Below are positions 21,724 to 33,434 of a DNA stretch of 64,000 nt, piece after piece; the stretch's first letter is position 1; each line of letters begins with the position of its first letter. The notes below the pieces were generated by a model. That model ran no database searches. It saw only the letters and a list, made by a program, of their open reading frames with translations, and was not told the DNA's origin. The position numbers and the translations under genes are program-made. This DNA comes from Gymnopilus junonius (taxonomy: Eukaryota > Basidiomycota > Agaricomycetes > Agaricales > Galerinaceae): the NCBI GenBank assembly GCA_015501075.1, contig JADNYJ010000009.1, positions 248,001 through 312,000 on the forward strand, read 5' to 3'.

Positions 21724-24700
21724 ATGCCAACTGGATATCGACGCACACAGGGCGACATTGTTTATGAAGAAGATCAATATGAATTGACAGAAGACGGACG
21801 TATACCTATTCCGGTCCGCCGAACCGCTAAATACCAGGATGGCGATACCATTGACTGGCTTCACGAGGAGGGGCTTGAACGCGAGCGCAAATCATGCTCT
21901 ACAGTCGCAGGCGGGGTGTTAGAGGAATTCTCCCCCAGCATTGGAGTCTGCTCGCATGTGGTTTTTGTTGTAACAACTGGGTTTGCTATTGGCATTGCTG
22001 GAGCCTGGCTTGATGTTCTGGTCAAATGGTGTGTCCTGTGCTAATAAACTTTCTCCACTAACTATAATATTTCTCCCCTAAACAGGCTTGGGGACCTACG
22101 GGAAGGAAATGCTCATACGGCTTCTTTTACAACTCAAACGCTTGCTGTTCTGGCCTTGACCGTATGCTAGAACATTCATTGAACTCTTTCATACCCTCAC
22201 TTCTATATTAGCCGGTGAAGTATGCCAGGAGTGGCAAAGTTGGGGCGACTATTTCAACGTCCACTCTATTTTCGGACACTCCTTATTACAAGCATCTATC
22301 TACGTCGTACTTGCAGTGCGTCTTTCAACTGTCCCGTATTATTGCAGAAATTAACAAATCCGAATCCGCAGGTTGCTTTCGCAGGAAGTGCAGCACTCTT
22401 AGTAGTCACTTATGCACCTCTGTAAGTCGTTTGATACCTGAAAAGTTGAGAACCCAGCTAATTTTACTTTCGAAGTGCTTTCCATACTGGAAGTTCGTCT
22501 GTTTTCTCATTGGACAGCTCGGAAGGCTCAAGTTGCTAACTACTTTATCTGTCTTCAGTCCCAGAAATCAAAGCAGTATGTCTGTTGGCTGTTCTATAAA
22601 CATACTTTAACGACTTTTAGATTCTTGGAGGCTATGTGTTTGATGCATTCCTGACTCCCCTGGATACTGTTGATAAAGGCTCTTGGATTGGCTCTGGCAG
22701 TAGCATCTGGTCTTTCGCTTGGGAAGGAGGTAATTTCATGTATTTACACCTAGAATGTGGATTAAAATCTCTATCTAGGACCTTTGGTTCATGTTGCTTG
22801 TTGCGTGGCCTATTTACTGTCTCGATTATTCAAAGACTTCGACACAATGAAGGTGACTATCTCCTCAATCTTAGATCCCCTCTAGTTTCTAATAGGCGAT
22901 TATTCAAGCTCAAAAACGTAAGATACTAGCGGCAGCGGCAGCGGCAGGTGTATCGGTGGCTTTTGGTAGTCCACTAGGAGGAGTACTATTTGGCTTGGAA
23001 GGGTGGGAGCCTGCAGATATCGGGCCATGCTGTGTCTTCATTTCCTGCCTCTTAGAACTCGATACCTTTGCAAATGAATCAGACGTCATGGTGAGAGGAT
23101 TTGTCGCCTCTGCTATTGCGGCCGTTTCCTTACAATGGGTCAACCCTTTTGGTACTGCGAAATTGGTTCTCTTCCAGGTACGACTCAATAGATTCGAGAA
23201 GTGCGGAGCTTTGAGTCTTCTTTAGGTGACTTTTGTTCCGATGCATGGAGGGCTTTGAACTGGCAAGTATTAAACAGCTTAGTCTTGGTTCTTGCTGACA
23301 TGTAGCAATAGGTCCCATGGGTGATTCTGGGTGTTGTAGGCGTGTGTATTTACTACTGTTATATCCATTATTTTTTAATTGACTTGAAATGCAGGGCTTC
23401 TTGGTTCACTTCTAATACGCCTAAACGTCGAAATTGCCCTTCGACGGAACACTCTCCTTCGTAGATGGCCCATACTGGAGGTTATTTGCGTTAGCGCCGT
23501 CACGGCAGCTCTGAGTTATCTAGTAAGTGATTTTAGCCCTATTTCTTCCTTCTTGCCTCCTCGCTAAGGCATTGTTGCAAGATCGTCTTTGCCAGGTGAA
23601 TCTCGTCTTGAGACATTTCGATTTGTCTAATTAAGGTGAAAGAGCACAAACATCAGAGTTAGTTGCAAATTTGTTTCAAGAGTGCGATCCCACCAAGGGT
23701 GACTACCACGGATTATGCAAGTAAGTTGTTATGGTCGCCGGAAGCTTCTTTGTTTTTGTAACTTTCTTTTAGCCCTACTGCGACTGCAGAAAACGTGTTT
23801 CTCTTATGCTTGACGGCAATTCTCAAACTCATTCTTACAGCATGGACTTTTGGCATGATGGTATGTAAAAATGTTTCTTGGAGAAAGCTTCTTAATTAAA
23901 GGTATTTCTAGGTGCCTGCTGGAATTTTCTTGCCTACAATAGCAGTGGGCGCATGTCTGGGTCGCGCCATGGGTTTAATCATGTATGTTCTGTGTCCTTT
24001 GATTGACCAATCTCTCATCATATCTGTAGGCAAAGCTTGTACAGGGCTTATCCAACAGCTTGGATGTTCTTGTCTTGTCCGCCGGATCCATCTGTGGGGT
24101 GTATCTCTCCTGGGTTTTATGCGGTCATCGGGGCATCGGCGATGTTGGGTGGAGTGACTAGAATGACCAGTAAGTCCATCAACGACTTAAGGTTATGTTT
24201 ACGTGACTGAGCTTTTTTTGAAACCAGTTTCATTAGTTGTCATTCTTTTTGAGGCGAGCTTCTTTCAATATCTTTTCACTTCTGCTTGCCTGACACTGTT
24301 ATCAGTTGACTGGGGCCTTATCGCATGTCTTGCCCATCATGATTTGTGTCATGACATCGAAATGGGTTGGCGATGCGATGGGAAAGGATGGCATATATTC
24401 CGTGTGGATTGCAATGCGCCGTTATCCTTGGCTTCCGCCAGTAGATTATCGAGACCGAGGAGAAACTGGTGCTCATTTGATGAAACCATTGTCTGAGGTT
24501 ATTGTCATTGAGGATGCTGTTACCACTGTAGGTAACCTGAAGGCACTCCTTGCTCGGCACCACTATCACGGATTCCCCATCATTGGCAAAGCAAACGAAC
24601 TTGTGGGATATGCAACCACACAAGAACTCCTTACAGCGCTTGGTAAACTTACGGTTTTGATGTCTTCCGTTTATTGTGATTGATAGCGTCCCTTGTCTAG

Positions 24701-25084
24701 ACCAACTCCAACTAGATGAAACTGAATTGGATATGCAAAAGCTATGCACTTTTTCTTCACATCAACTGCGAATGTCCCCCGAAGGACGTGTGGATTTATC
24801 AAATGCCCTTGAGGACTCGATAATCCAACTCAGGAAAGAAGTGCCGCAAGAACTTGTCGTGAACATGTTCCAGAAACTTGTGCGTGTTGATTCATTTTTC
24901 CCATATCCAAGTTGCTCAACTTGGCCACCCATTTCTAATGTAGAATCTCCGCCAAGTCTTGTTCACGCATGCAGGACAGCTGACAGGCCTGGTCACAAAA
25001 AGAGATGTAGTAAACCTGTTGACAAGTCATTTTCCTCACGCGGCTGCATTACCGCAGGACCCATCTCGAGTGCGGCCTCCATGA
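21724..25084 (+). CDS. CLC-family chloride channel/transporter with CBS domains
   Basis: Integral membrane anion channel or Cl-/H+ exchanger of an intracellular compartment or plasma membrane. Visible blocks: cytosolic start MPTGYRRTQGDIVYEE with DTIDWLHEE; TGIPEIKAILGGYVFDAFLTP; LGLALAVASGLSLGKEGP, including the gating Glu; FGSPLGGVLFGLE; VPAGIFLPTIAVGACLGR; ISLVVILFELTG; and two C-terminal CBS blocks (LMKPLSEVIVIEDAV, HGFPIIGKANELVGY; and LTGLVTKRDVVNLL). More than ten short introns are inferred. Three single-base shifts break it: an extra C near 22658, an extra G near 23001 and a missing T near 23231. The rest is so well conserved that these look like sequence errors. Confidence 0.9.
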
Positions 25085-25446
25085 TTCATACTCTAGGATA
25101 CACGGATTTTACTTGTAATTTATTTACACTACTACTACTAACATGACTTTAGACATACTCGAGTTTCCAAGTGCAGAAAGTCCCTGTGCTTAACGATTTC
25201 GATAGTGAGATGGTGACAAATAAAATTGTCACTGTTTACAATGTATTATGCTATCTCTATCGTGGTACATACTACACTGACTAAACCCGTGATAAAAAGT
25301 AACATGAAATCGACAGAAAGGAGACCACCGAGTAGACGGCATAAAAAATGCGGAAAAGATAACGGTAAGTAGCATTTGTCTGTTTCTGTGAGATAAAGAA
25401 ATGTGAAGAAATTTTCAATGTGCTCAATATTTATTTACGACACAAT
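25085..25446. other. Intergenic, convergent 3' ends
   Basis: About 360 bp of AT-rich sequence between the CLC stop and the DUF2408 gene stop, with no coding frame of note. It presumably holds both 3' UTRs. Confidence 0.6.
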
Positions 25447-27570
25447 TCATTGCTTTGGATCGGAGCCAGAGTCAGAATCGTACTCGTAGTCTTCTTCTTC
25501 CTCTTCATCCTCCTCCTCTTCGGCTTCGTCCATTGATTCCTTCAACTATCAATAGAGAAATCAGGGGCTATGATAAATGTGAGCAACGAGGAGTTAGTTA
25601 ATATTACCCACCATTTCCACTAGTTCGTGACATTCACTCAGGTTTGCGTTTATGATGCCTTGACCTTCAGGAATCGAGCCATCAACGCCTATGAAACGTC
25701 CATCTTTTCGCATGGAATCGATTTGGAACAAAGCAAGCTGATACTATGCAACCAATATTCAAGACATGGTGAAATTTCGGCGGACGGATGGACTTACAGG
25801 ATATAGGTCTCGAGCATTGAAAGGCCCCCCGTATTTCAGTACCTCGTTTAAACACTTCTTCACGGTTGTGAGTTTGTTTGCCTGACCTCTTGGTCAGGAT
25901 TCGCTTCAGCATTAGAGATAAAGTTCTTACTACTGGCATCAGTTCCTCTGACACTGGTTCGCTAGAAGAAAGCAGGCGATATATGAGACCATAACATCGT
26001 CTTAGCAGGTAAAGAAGGACCTGAACAAGAAGGTCAGGGATCCCGATGTAAATGTGACTTGATATGGTAACATACATATTGTCCTGGGGGTCGATTGCCA
26101 TCGGCATCCACAAATTTGCCGTCGACTCGCATTTTGTCGATTTCCTGCAGACTCAGAGAATAATTCCAGAGATCTGTTTCTCGCAAGCTCCACCGGTGAG
26201 TCATTACTAAACTCTCGAGTTCCACTCGGATGTCGCGTAGCCGATCATATATAGGTTTCAAGGACGAGGCAACATTTTTTGAATCTTCATTGGCCTTGAT
26301 CTCTTGAACAATTTCGAAGCATTCTTCGAGTAGAGAGGAGCAAATTGCTTGAGACGAAGGAACAATTCCTCCGGGTCCAAGAAATTTGCCATCCACCCGC
26401 GTCCTATGAAATTTTAGAAAAAAGGTCAGTATATGAACAGAAAGTGTGGGCGGTAGATAGGTATAATAGATATAAATTGAGGTAGGAACGTCTTCTGAAG
26501 GAAAATATCCTTTTACTATAACGGAAGAGACACTCAACGAATCAATCCTTCGAAGCTCTTCTTGGAGGGGCTTCAATTCAGCCTTGTGAGATCCTTCTTT
26601 AGCGGCAAGAGCTACAAGTTGCCGTCGAATGGTGACTAATTTCTGGTGCAAAGGGACAAGTTCGGGCGAAAGTACTGCAAGTGATTCCTGCAGTTGTTTC
26701 ACGATGGCCTCTGGACCAATATGTGACGTAAACAATCAGGCGCATCAAAACAGTTATTCAATACGAACCACATTCGTTAAGTTGACGTTCGAGCAACTTC
26801 GTTACAGCTTTCGGATTCTTAGCGTGTTCACCATCCTGCTGAACAATCTGACGCAACTCGGCCAATCGCTTTTGAAAAGGCTTTAAGTCAGCTTCATTAT
26901 AAACCGCGGATTCATTCATGTGATTGAGAATTTGCTGTAAAAGAGAAATATTGGTAAGTACGACGATTACGAAGAAGCGTATCTTGGCTGGAAAGAAATA
27001 ACCCGGCGTTCCTTTCAGGATAGGGTGACACAGTGAAGAATGTGTCTAGATGTAGATCTTGACAGGACACGCGACGGGAATCCTTGAAATGGGTATCACT
27101 AACCCGCATGGAGGCAATCTGGCAGTAAGTTGCAGGAGCGTCCCTTGTCTTGCCAATAGTGAGGTAGAAGAGGGAAAGTAAGCTAAAAACATCGGCGAGG
27201 GTCGTGTCCACCCTGTTATTATATGCTGTATTGTCGTCTCGGACGTCATTGAGTTTCGTTACTGCCGATGAAATGAGTGATTAACGGCCGTCTCAAGAAG
27301 TCGAAATGGATATCCATACTCTGCTTTACGACAGCCTGATGCAATTGGTTAACATCGGAGGCCTTGATGAACTCGCCGCGGTCTTTCTTGAGTGCGGTGA
27401 GTCTGTTTCGAATGCTACGACCATGACGGGATGAGAAGGGTATATAAGAAGAGAAGGCTTGACTATACTTGATGAGAGCCTCTAGGATAGGAAGTTCTAT
27501 TCATATGCGTTAAAGACTGAGTGGTGGAGATTGAGAGAGATATCGGACCTTCCTGGGGCACTGGAGCCAT
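25447..27570 (-). CDS. DUF2408 / UPF0662 family conserved fungal protein
   Basis: Cytosolic, helical fungal protein of unknown biochemical role. The start MAPVPQEE (ATG 27568-27570) leads through introns to RNRLTALKKDRGEF, ASDVNQLHQAVVKQSMDIHF, TLADVFSLLSLFYLTIGKTRD and a second helical half. Three copies of a short motif are visible: RVDGKFLGPGGIVPSSQ, MRVDGKFVDADGNRPPGQ and MRKDGRFIGVDGSIPEGQ. The tail is very acidic (DEAEEEEDEEEEEDYEYDSD). I identify the family from these repeats and the LSLFYLTIGKTRDAPATY block. Function is not known to me. Confidence 0.7.
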
Positions 27571-27794
27571 GAGTCACCGAGAAGACAGGAGGGTTAATGG
27601 CTAGCAGAGAAAGACTAGCCGAGATTATAAATGTTAAATAACGAGAACAGTCTGCGAGAGTGACTCCATCGATGATCTATTTCACTCGTTTCCCACGCTG
27701 GCTTAATCTAATCTACAGTTATAAATGTAGCCCCTGTCCTCAAGCTTTCGACGCATAAACCTCTCTTGCCACCTCATCTTACCTGAACGGTGAC

Positions 27795-28337
27795 ATGGAC
27801 AAGCTTAGAAACGTCTGCCTCTCATGCCTTTGCTTTCCATCTGTACCAACTGATATCGTTCCCTGCAGTTGGCCGAGGCCCGCCGTGCAACCATAGCGAA
27901 CGCCTCCAAACGCGCTACTGAAGCAGAAGAGACTGTAAAAAAGCACCAGTCGGCATTATCTCAGAAGGAAGACATGGTGAAGGATTTGCAGAAACGGATA
28001 GAACTCACCCGGCAGTGCAATCTCATAATGAAGGACTTGACTAGGACCCTGAGCAAGCTAGATGAGGCAAAAGGAAAGTAGGTACTATTTCTGCCTTCAC
28101 AAATCGTATGAGATATGTCTCGATCTCCTCACCCATGTAGACTCCTCATCGTTACTGAGAAGGCAGAACGCCTTGATTCCAAGTTGCAGTCGATACACGA
28201 AGCAACGGACCTTTGCGAGTCGAAATACCAGGTATGCATGTTCAGCTTGGAATCAGGCGCGCCTATAATTTTTGCAGGTATCGAGAAAGAATTACAACGA
28301 CCTTGTGTTGGAGTTGGAGAACCTGGGAATCAGTTAA
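27795..28337 (+). CDS. Small tropomyosin-like coiled-coil protein
   Basis: Spliced protein of about 120 residues. It starts MDKLRN, then LAEARRATIANASKRATEAEE, HQSALSQKEDMVKDLQKRIE, LTRTLSKLDEAKGKLL, VTEKAERLDSKLQS, and ends NDLVLELENLGIS. Heptad spacing is regular, and the MDK(I/L)R start and layout resemble fungal tropomyosin, whose standard gene lies 1.9 kb downstream in the same direction. I infer a diverged, shorter tandem paralogue. The introns (about 55 nt after MDKLRN, then two more) keep one frame. It could instead be a degenerating duplicate, but no stop or shift is needed in this model. Confidence 0.6.
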
Positions 28338-28561
28338 TACTTACCGTAAATTCCCCAGATTATGTTACTGTGGCGCTTTGCAGCCTTTGCTTTCGTAGTG
28401 ATCATCCTGTCCCAGTATAAAAAAACCACACAAGTGCCGATAGTTTTATGGCAATCGATCCGAAGATTGCACCAGGAGGTCCCATATTGTTATTGCCTAA
28501 GAAGCACGCACCACAGAGATGTATCGCCAGTCACGTCCTCAGTTCATGAGATGGCGGATTA

Positions 28562-30032
28562 CAGTGCCTTGCATATGAAACTGCCAGGCGAAGTTCTGAA
28601 ATCGTGTTTGTACCGCTTTGTACCGTGACAAGGGTCCTTGCCCAATTGGGTCTTGGACGGCCTCGGATCTCAGCCTCTTCGCGTCGGTACGCGTTCGCGC
28701 AATGACTATTGGATCCATCCTTCGTCCCAATGCCTCCCCATCTTTCGCAAGAAATTCGCCAACGCATGGTTATGTGGAAAACAGATCTGGGCAAGTCCAA
28801 TGAGGAGATAGCTAAACTTGCAGGTTGCAGCGAGCGCACTGTCAGAGAAGTACTTCGCTTGCATCGTGAATACGGAGTTGTGAACAATCCATTGGCGAAA
28901 CCGCGAGGCCGTCCCCGTATTCTGAACATGGGGGACATGAATTATATTTCATCTCTCATCGACGCCAACCCGGTCCTTTATCTCGACGAAGTTCATGAGC
29001 AACTTCTTCAGTATCGCAATGTTGATGTTTCTCTCGCCACTATCTCTCGGGCAATGCATCGGATGGCACTTTCTCACAAAAAGGTCTCGAGTGAGGCAGT
29101 TGAGCGTAACAAACTCCTTCGCGCGACCTGGCAGGCTGCTTTTGCAGAAATTCCAGCAGACTACATGGTATGGCTCGACGAATCCAGTGTCGATGATCGC
29201 ACCAATCAGCGGCAGATGGGCTGGGCACAAGTTGGTCGAGCTTGCGTTCGTAAGGAGGTTTTTATAAGGGGACAGCATTACTCTGTCCTTCCTGCTTTCA
29301 CTTGTGAGGGCTACATTGCCCTCGACATTTTCGAAGGTTCTGTCAACAAAGAGAAGTTTCTGACCTTTCTGAAGGAGCAAGTGGTATATATTCATAATAT
29401 TCTTGCTTCGTAATTTGAGAACAAAGTTCTAATTCACAATTATATTTTCTAGGCCCTGAAACTCAACCCATATCCTGGACCAAATAGTGTTGTCATCATG
29501 GACAACTGCTCAATCCACCACGATGAAGAAGTTGAGAGACTAATTGTGCAAGAATGTGGTAACTCTTTTCAAGTCAATTTTTGGTCTCTTCACTCAAATT
29601 CAATTGACATGTTTGAAACAGGAGCAAAGCTGATATATCTCCCTCCCTACTCTCCTGATTTCAACCCTATCGAGCAATCATTCCATTCCCTCAAGGCTTG
29701 GCTAAGGCGCCACGAAAACGAAGCCATCAATCCTCAATGTCGCCCTTGGTTGATTTTTCAGGCAGCAGCATCAATTACATCGGATATGGCTGTGGGATGG
29801 ATCGAAAATTGTGGCTACTACTTCCTTGGTGCTGAAATCATGTAAATTTACCATACAAATTCAATGTCTATGCAACCAATTCAGTATTGCGAGCCTCCGT
29901 GCAACGGGGACACTCCAACCAGGCATCCGGAGCCATTATTCCGAGATCCGAGAAGTGACTGATGGTCACAGGTAGCCAAACAAACAAGGTTGACGCGGAA
30001 ATCGCGTTGGCAGTTTCATATGCAAGGCACTG
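28562..30032 (+). mobile_element. Tc1/mariner-type DNA transposon, copy B
   Basis: A 1471-bp element with the same 25-bp terminal inverted repeats as copy A and TA at 28560-28561 and 30033-30034. It separates the tropomyosin-like gene from tropomyosin. Its transposase frame is intact after splicing, so this copy could be active or a source for copy A. Confidence 0.95.
28730..29845 (+). CDS. Tc1/mariner-family transposase (intact copy B)
   Basis: Cut-and-paste transposase. The first ATG (28730, MPPHLSQEIRQRMVMW) is followed by a helix-turn-helix (SNEEIAKLAGCSERTVREV), a basic linker (KPRGRPRILN) and the DDE domain: first Asp in VWLDESSVDD, second in VVIMDNCSIHH, Glu in YSPDFNPIEQSF. Intron 1 is 29384-29452. 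A second 63-nt stretch (29559-29621, gtaact...aacag) has no stop, but removing it gives ECGAKLIYLPPYSPDF, the normal family sequence, and a DD35E spacing. So I call it a second intron. The whole frame is open, unlike copy A. Confidence 0.9.
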
Positions 30033-30212
30033 TAAACAGGATGTATCCGATGTTGCGTCGCAGTACATCGTTGTTTGAGTGAATCCATCGGCACGTGCGA
30101 TAATCTAATCTCCGAACATAACTGCCTTACCCAAACGAACCCTCCCTATTCCGTACTTGATTCAACACCCAACTCACCCAATTATCAACACACCCCGCCT
30201 TACACAGCTACA

Positions 30213-30915
30213 ATGACTGACAGAATCAGAGAGGTTCGTATTCTGGATACCTTCTTCGACACCGCCAGGGATACCATTGCTGACCTGATCGCTCTCTCAT
30301 TCTACTAATGTAGAAAATGAACTCGCTCCGTCTCGAGGCGGATGCTGCAGTCGTTCGTGCCGAAGAAGCAGAGTCAAAGGTCAAGAAACTCGAGCAGGTG
30401 CTCCTCGAAAGAGAGCAGGAGATATCATCCCTGAACCACCGACTGGGTCTCTTGGACGCGGAGAACGAGAAGGCTGAAGTTGAGCTGCAGAAGTACAAGA
30501 GCTTCTCTTTGGAGGGCGAACAGTCGAAGACAACAAGCGAAAACTTGAATCGAAAAGTACAGTTGCTAGAGGAGGAGCTTGACGCTGCAGAGAAGAACCT
30601 CAAGGAGACCGTCGAAAAGTACGTGGCAAGCCCCCTGATCGTCCGCCACCATCGCAGTTACTGACTTTTAATCTTTTCTTCTTTCTTTTTCTGCCTGCAG
30701 GTTGAGACAGGTTGATGTTAAGGCGGAACACTTCGAGAGGCAAGTACAGCGTGCCGAACAGGAGCGTGACGCTTGGGAGAAGAAATATGAGGTGCGTCGT
30801 CTACAGCGACACACGTATCCTTTCGTAATCACATTTTCTTCAGGAACTGGATGGAAAGTACAAGAAATCGCAACAAGAATTGGAGGAGCTAGAAAAGAGC
30901 ATGCAAGATCTGTAA
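30213..30915 (+). CDS. TPM1: Tropomyosin
   Basis: Actin-binding coiled coil that stabilises actin cables for polarised growth and cytokinesis. The spliced protein is about 161 residues, the normal fungal length. It starts MTDRIREKMNSLRLEADAA, continues RAEEAESKVKKLEQVLLERE, LDAENEKAEVELQKYK, NLNRKVQLLEEELDAAEKNL, LRQVDVKAEHFERQVQRAEQ and ends ELEELEKSMQDL. Heptads are unbroken. Introns follow RIRE (30234-30315), the codon after ETVE and KKYE. No frame problem is seen. Confidence 0.95.
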
Positions 30916-31242
30916 TCAGGATCTATCACGAACGCGCCTTTCGTTATCTTGACATCGGCAGAAACGATATCCAACATCGCGGGACTACGCAATTAATATC
31001 CTGCTTTCAACGTTCGAACCCCTTAGTCTACGATATAAATTCATACTTTCACCTTGATCTGTCGTGGTCCTTCTTTTTGTATCTTCTTGGATCTATTTTT
31101 TTCATGAATAAATCATTTGTCACTCGGATGCACTTAGTAATAGATACTTTCTTATCCCCCATAATGCAGAACGATGGGTAAAATACACACAATTCAATTT
31201 ACTGATAAGAAATACAATCCTTGAGCTTAGTTATTCATTACA
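30916..31242. other. Intergenic, convergent 3' ends
   Basis: About 330 bp between the tropomyosin and MsrB stops. No conserved coding frame. AT-rich, likely 3' UTRs. Confidence 0.6.
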
Positions 31243-31969
31243 TTATTTCTCGTCGTGGAACTTAAGGGAAACCGAGTTTACGCAATGGCGCTCATCAGCT
31301 ACAGTATTACTTTAAAATTAGCGGTGATTCTTTGATAGTCATGCGACGCACTTGGAGTAGGGAAACCCTCGCCCTTGAAGACATGCCCAAGGTGACCGCC
31401 ACAGGCAGTGCAAGTGATCTCAACACGTTTCATGCCCCAGGTGTTGTCCTCATGTCGACTAACGGCACCTGGAATGGCTGTTCGGGTAAACAGACAAGCC
31501 AATCATGAGCGGGCGCTTCAATGAGTTCACTGAAGTATTTACCATCAAAGAAGGCTGGCCAACCACAACCACTCTGTAGAAATATATTTAGATGGATCTC
31601 GGTCAGAAAGAAATATTTTTACATTAAACTTGGTAGTGCTCTTGTAGAGCGGTGTTCCGCAGCCTGCACAAGAGTAGACACCAGAGTCATAGTGTTTATC
31701 ATATTCTCCTGTACCAGCGGGTTCAGTGCCTTTCTGGCGGAGGATTCTGAACTGACATAAGGCAATTGTGAGTAGATGATTAATGTTCAGATCGAATTAC
31801 AACGTACTTGCTCTGGAGAGAGAATGGCCCTCCATTCTGAGTCGGGTTTCGTAACGGAGGTCATAGTTCTTGAGTATTGGTTTAAACAGTAAACTTTGGG
31901 AAGAATTGGCTTGGCTTTTGGACTTAATATACCAGAGACACGCTTGGAGGCTATGCCAGCTTTCAGCAT
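31243..31969 (-). CDS. Peptide-methionine (R)-S-oxide reductase (MsrB)
   Basis: Repairs oxidised methionine. Zinc-binding CxxC pairs are visible (SCAGCGTPLY and TCTACGGHLGH), then SGCGWPAFFD, AIPGAVSRHED, WGMKRVEI and HVFKGEGFPTP. The last exon supplies DERHCVNSVSLKF, with the catalytic Cys. It is joined by an intron that starts gtgcgtcgc and ends actgtag; without it the enzyme would seem to lack the Cys. The N-terminus (MLKAGIASKRVSGILSPKAK) is basic and hydroxylated, like a mitochondrial presequence. An internal Met (MTSVTKPDSEW) could start a cytosolic form. Introns also interrupt after SPEQ and AFFD. Confidence 0.92.
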
Positions 31970-32205
31970 GTGCCTGTGGTGGATTAAATTGTCAGCTCCC
32001 CACCGGAGTCACTCAAACTCGTCGTCGCAGTTGGCATTCCTTGTAAGCATTTTCGTCAGCAAGTCATCTCGCACGTGACGTGTTATGATATTTTTAGAGT
32101 CAATCGTTGCAAACTGCTCAATGCGTTTGAGAAATCGTGTCCATTTCAGTAACGAACATCGACCCAAGTTACACCTAATACAACAATATCTGGCCCAAAA
32201 ATATG

Positions 32206-33350
32206 TCAAGATGCTGGCGAAAGTGGTGTCTTGTCAATGGTTGTGCGTCGGAAACTCGAGCGGTCTTGCATTGAATCTTTTTCATCGTGAAGATTAGTAG
32301 CTGCAGATGAGCATTTAATTCGTGACTTACCATTGTTGGTCTTATATTCCATAACGGTAGTTGGTGGAAGATTGAGAATTTTACGCAGAGTATCCCTGTT
32401 TGCACAAGCTCAGTCTTGAAATAGCATTACTGAATACAAATGAGACGCACCGAATTTGTTCCCGGACCTTCTGATCAGCTTCTACCTTATTCCACAGGGT
32501 CACAATATCCTCACTCTGCCTCACGCTGATTGTGCATCCGCAGATTTCAGGCCACTCGGATCCACCGTCGTTGTCATCTTCTGACTTATTGGCGCCAGCG
32601 AGACTAGCCTTATTCCTAGAGCTTTCATTTGTTTTGGCACTACGACAGTCGTCGAACTGATCGCCAACGACGGCCATTACTAGGTCTTCCCAGAATCGAT
32701 CCGCAATGCCCTTTTTGAGACGAATGATCCATTTACCGCCAGTGATGTTCAGCGGGTCTTCCCATACAGGCCGTCGAATGCCTGAATGGAAAAGTAAGTA
32801 GTCGGTGGTTGGTTGCAGGGCTGATGGAGGTGCAAGGTGTGTCCATAAGGACCAGAAGGATTCAACCTGTAGATTGATTTAGCGCCCTGACAAACACGGA
32901 TCAGAGAGAAAAAAAAAGCAGGCGTAAGACTCACTGAGCTAAATGCAGCTATTTTCTTGATACCTTCTTCATAACTTATTACTTTATTTCCCGGTGCACG
33001 TTGTTGTCGGAACCAGAATACCCAGCTAAAAATTGTCAGAGTTGAAGAAGGACGCGGTCGTTGACGCGGAACTGAATACGAACATACGTGTTTCTCAACG
33101 GATGTACCTGGGTGGCTGTTGCTGGAGAAGGAGTGGAAGACGCGGTGGAGTCCTTCGACGCTGTTGGTTGAAATGTGTTCACAGTGGTGGAGAAATGCTT
33201 TGAGGTTGAGATGCGTGGTCTGGGGACCGATCCAGTCGACTGGCTGGCTGGTTGAGTGGCTGAGGTAGTATTGGAGGTTGTCGTGGTGGTAGTCTGTGAG
33301 TTATTTGCAAGGAAACGAGAGGCAGCGTGGTTGGAAAAGTAGTTGGCCAT
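32206..33350 (-). CDS. Class II eIF4E (4EHP/eIF4E2-like) cap-binding protein
   Basis: Binds the mRNA cap; 4EHP-type members usually repress translation. A Ser/Thr-rich leader (MANYFSNHAASRFLANNSQ) precedes HPLRNTWVFWFRQQRAPG, AFSSVESFWSLWTHLAPPS, YLLFHSGIRRPVWEDPLN, TGGKWIIRLKKGIADRFWED, AVVGDQFD, then after an acidic insertion CGCTISVRQSEDIVTLWNKV, RDTLRKILNLPPTTVMEYK and a short tail TIDKTPLSPAS. The GGKWIIRLKKG and NLPPTTVMEYKT motifs are closer to 4EHP than to canonical eIF4E. The insertion between DQFD and CGC is unusually long and charged. It shares an 84-bp divergent promoter with KEI1. Confidence 0.88.
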
Positions 33351-33434
33351 GAGATGAGGGTAAAATGGAAAAGAGAGAAATATGAGTGTTACATAAGCAA
33401 CACCCCTCTTCTTCCTCCCTCTGCATGATCCTCT

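Noticed and set aside
28531..28938. 135-codon reverse ORF in mariner copy B (and its twin at 4263-4649)
   Set aside because: It is antisense to the transposase N-terminus, and the match between the copies only reflects repeat identity. It has no independent motif.
28949..29395. 148-codon reverse ORF in mariner copy B (twin at 3805-4251)
   Set aside because: Shadow of the DDE domain on the other strand.
31299..31502. MsrB lacking its catalytic cysteine
   Set aside because: The apparent C-terminus is intron read-through. Splicing to about 31294 adds DERHCVNSVSLKF with the Cys.
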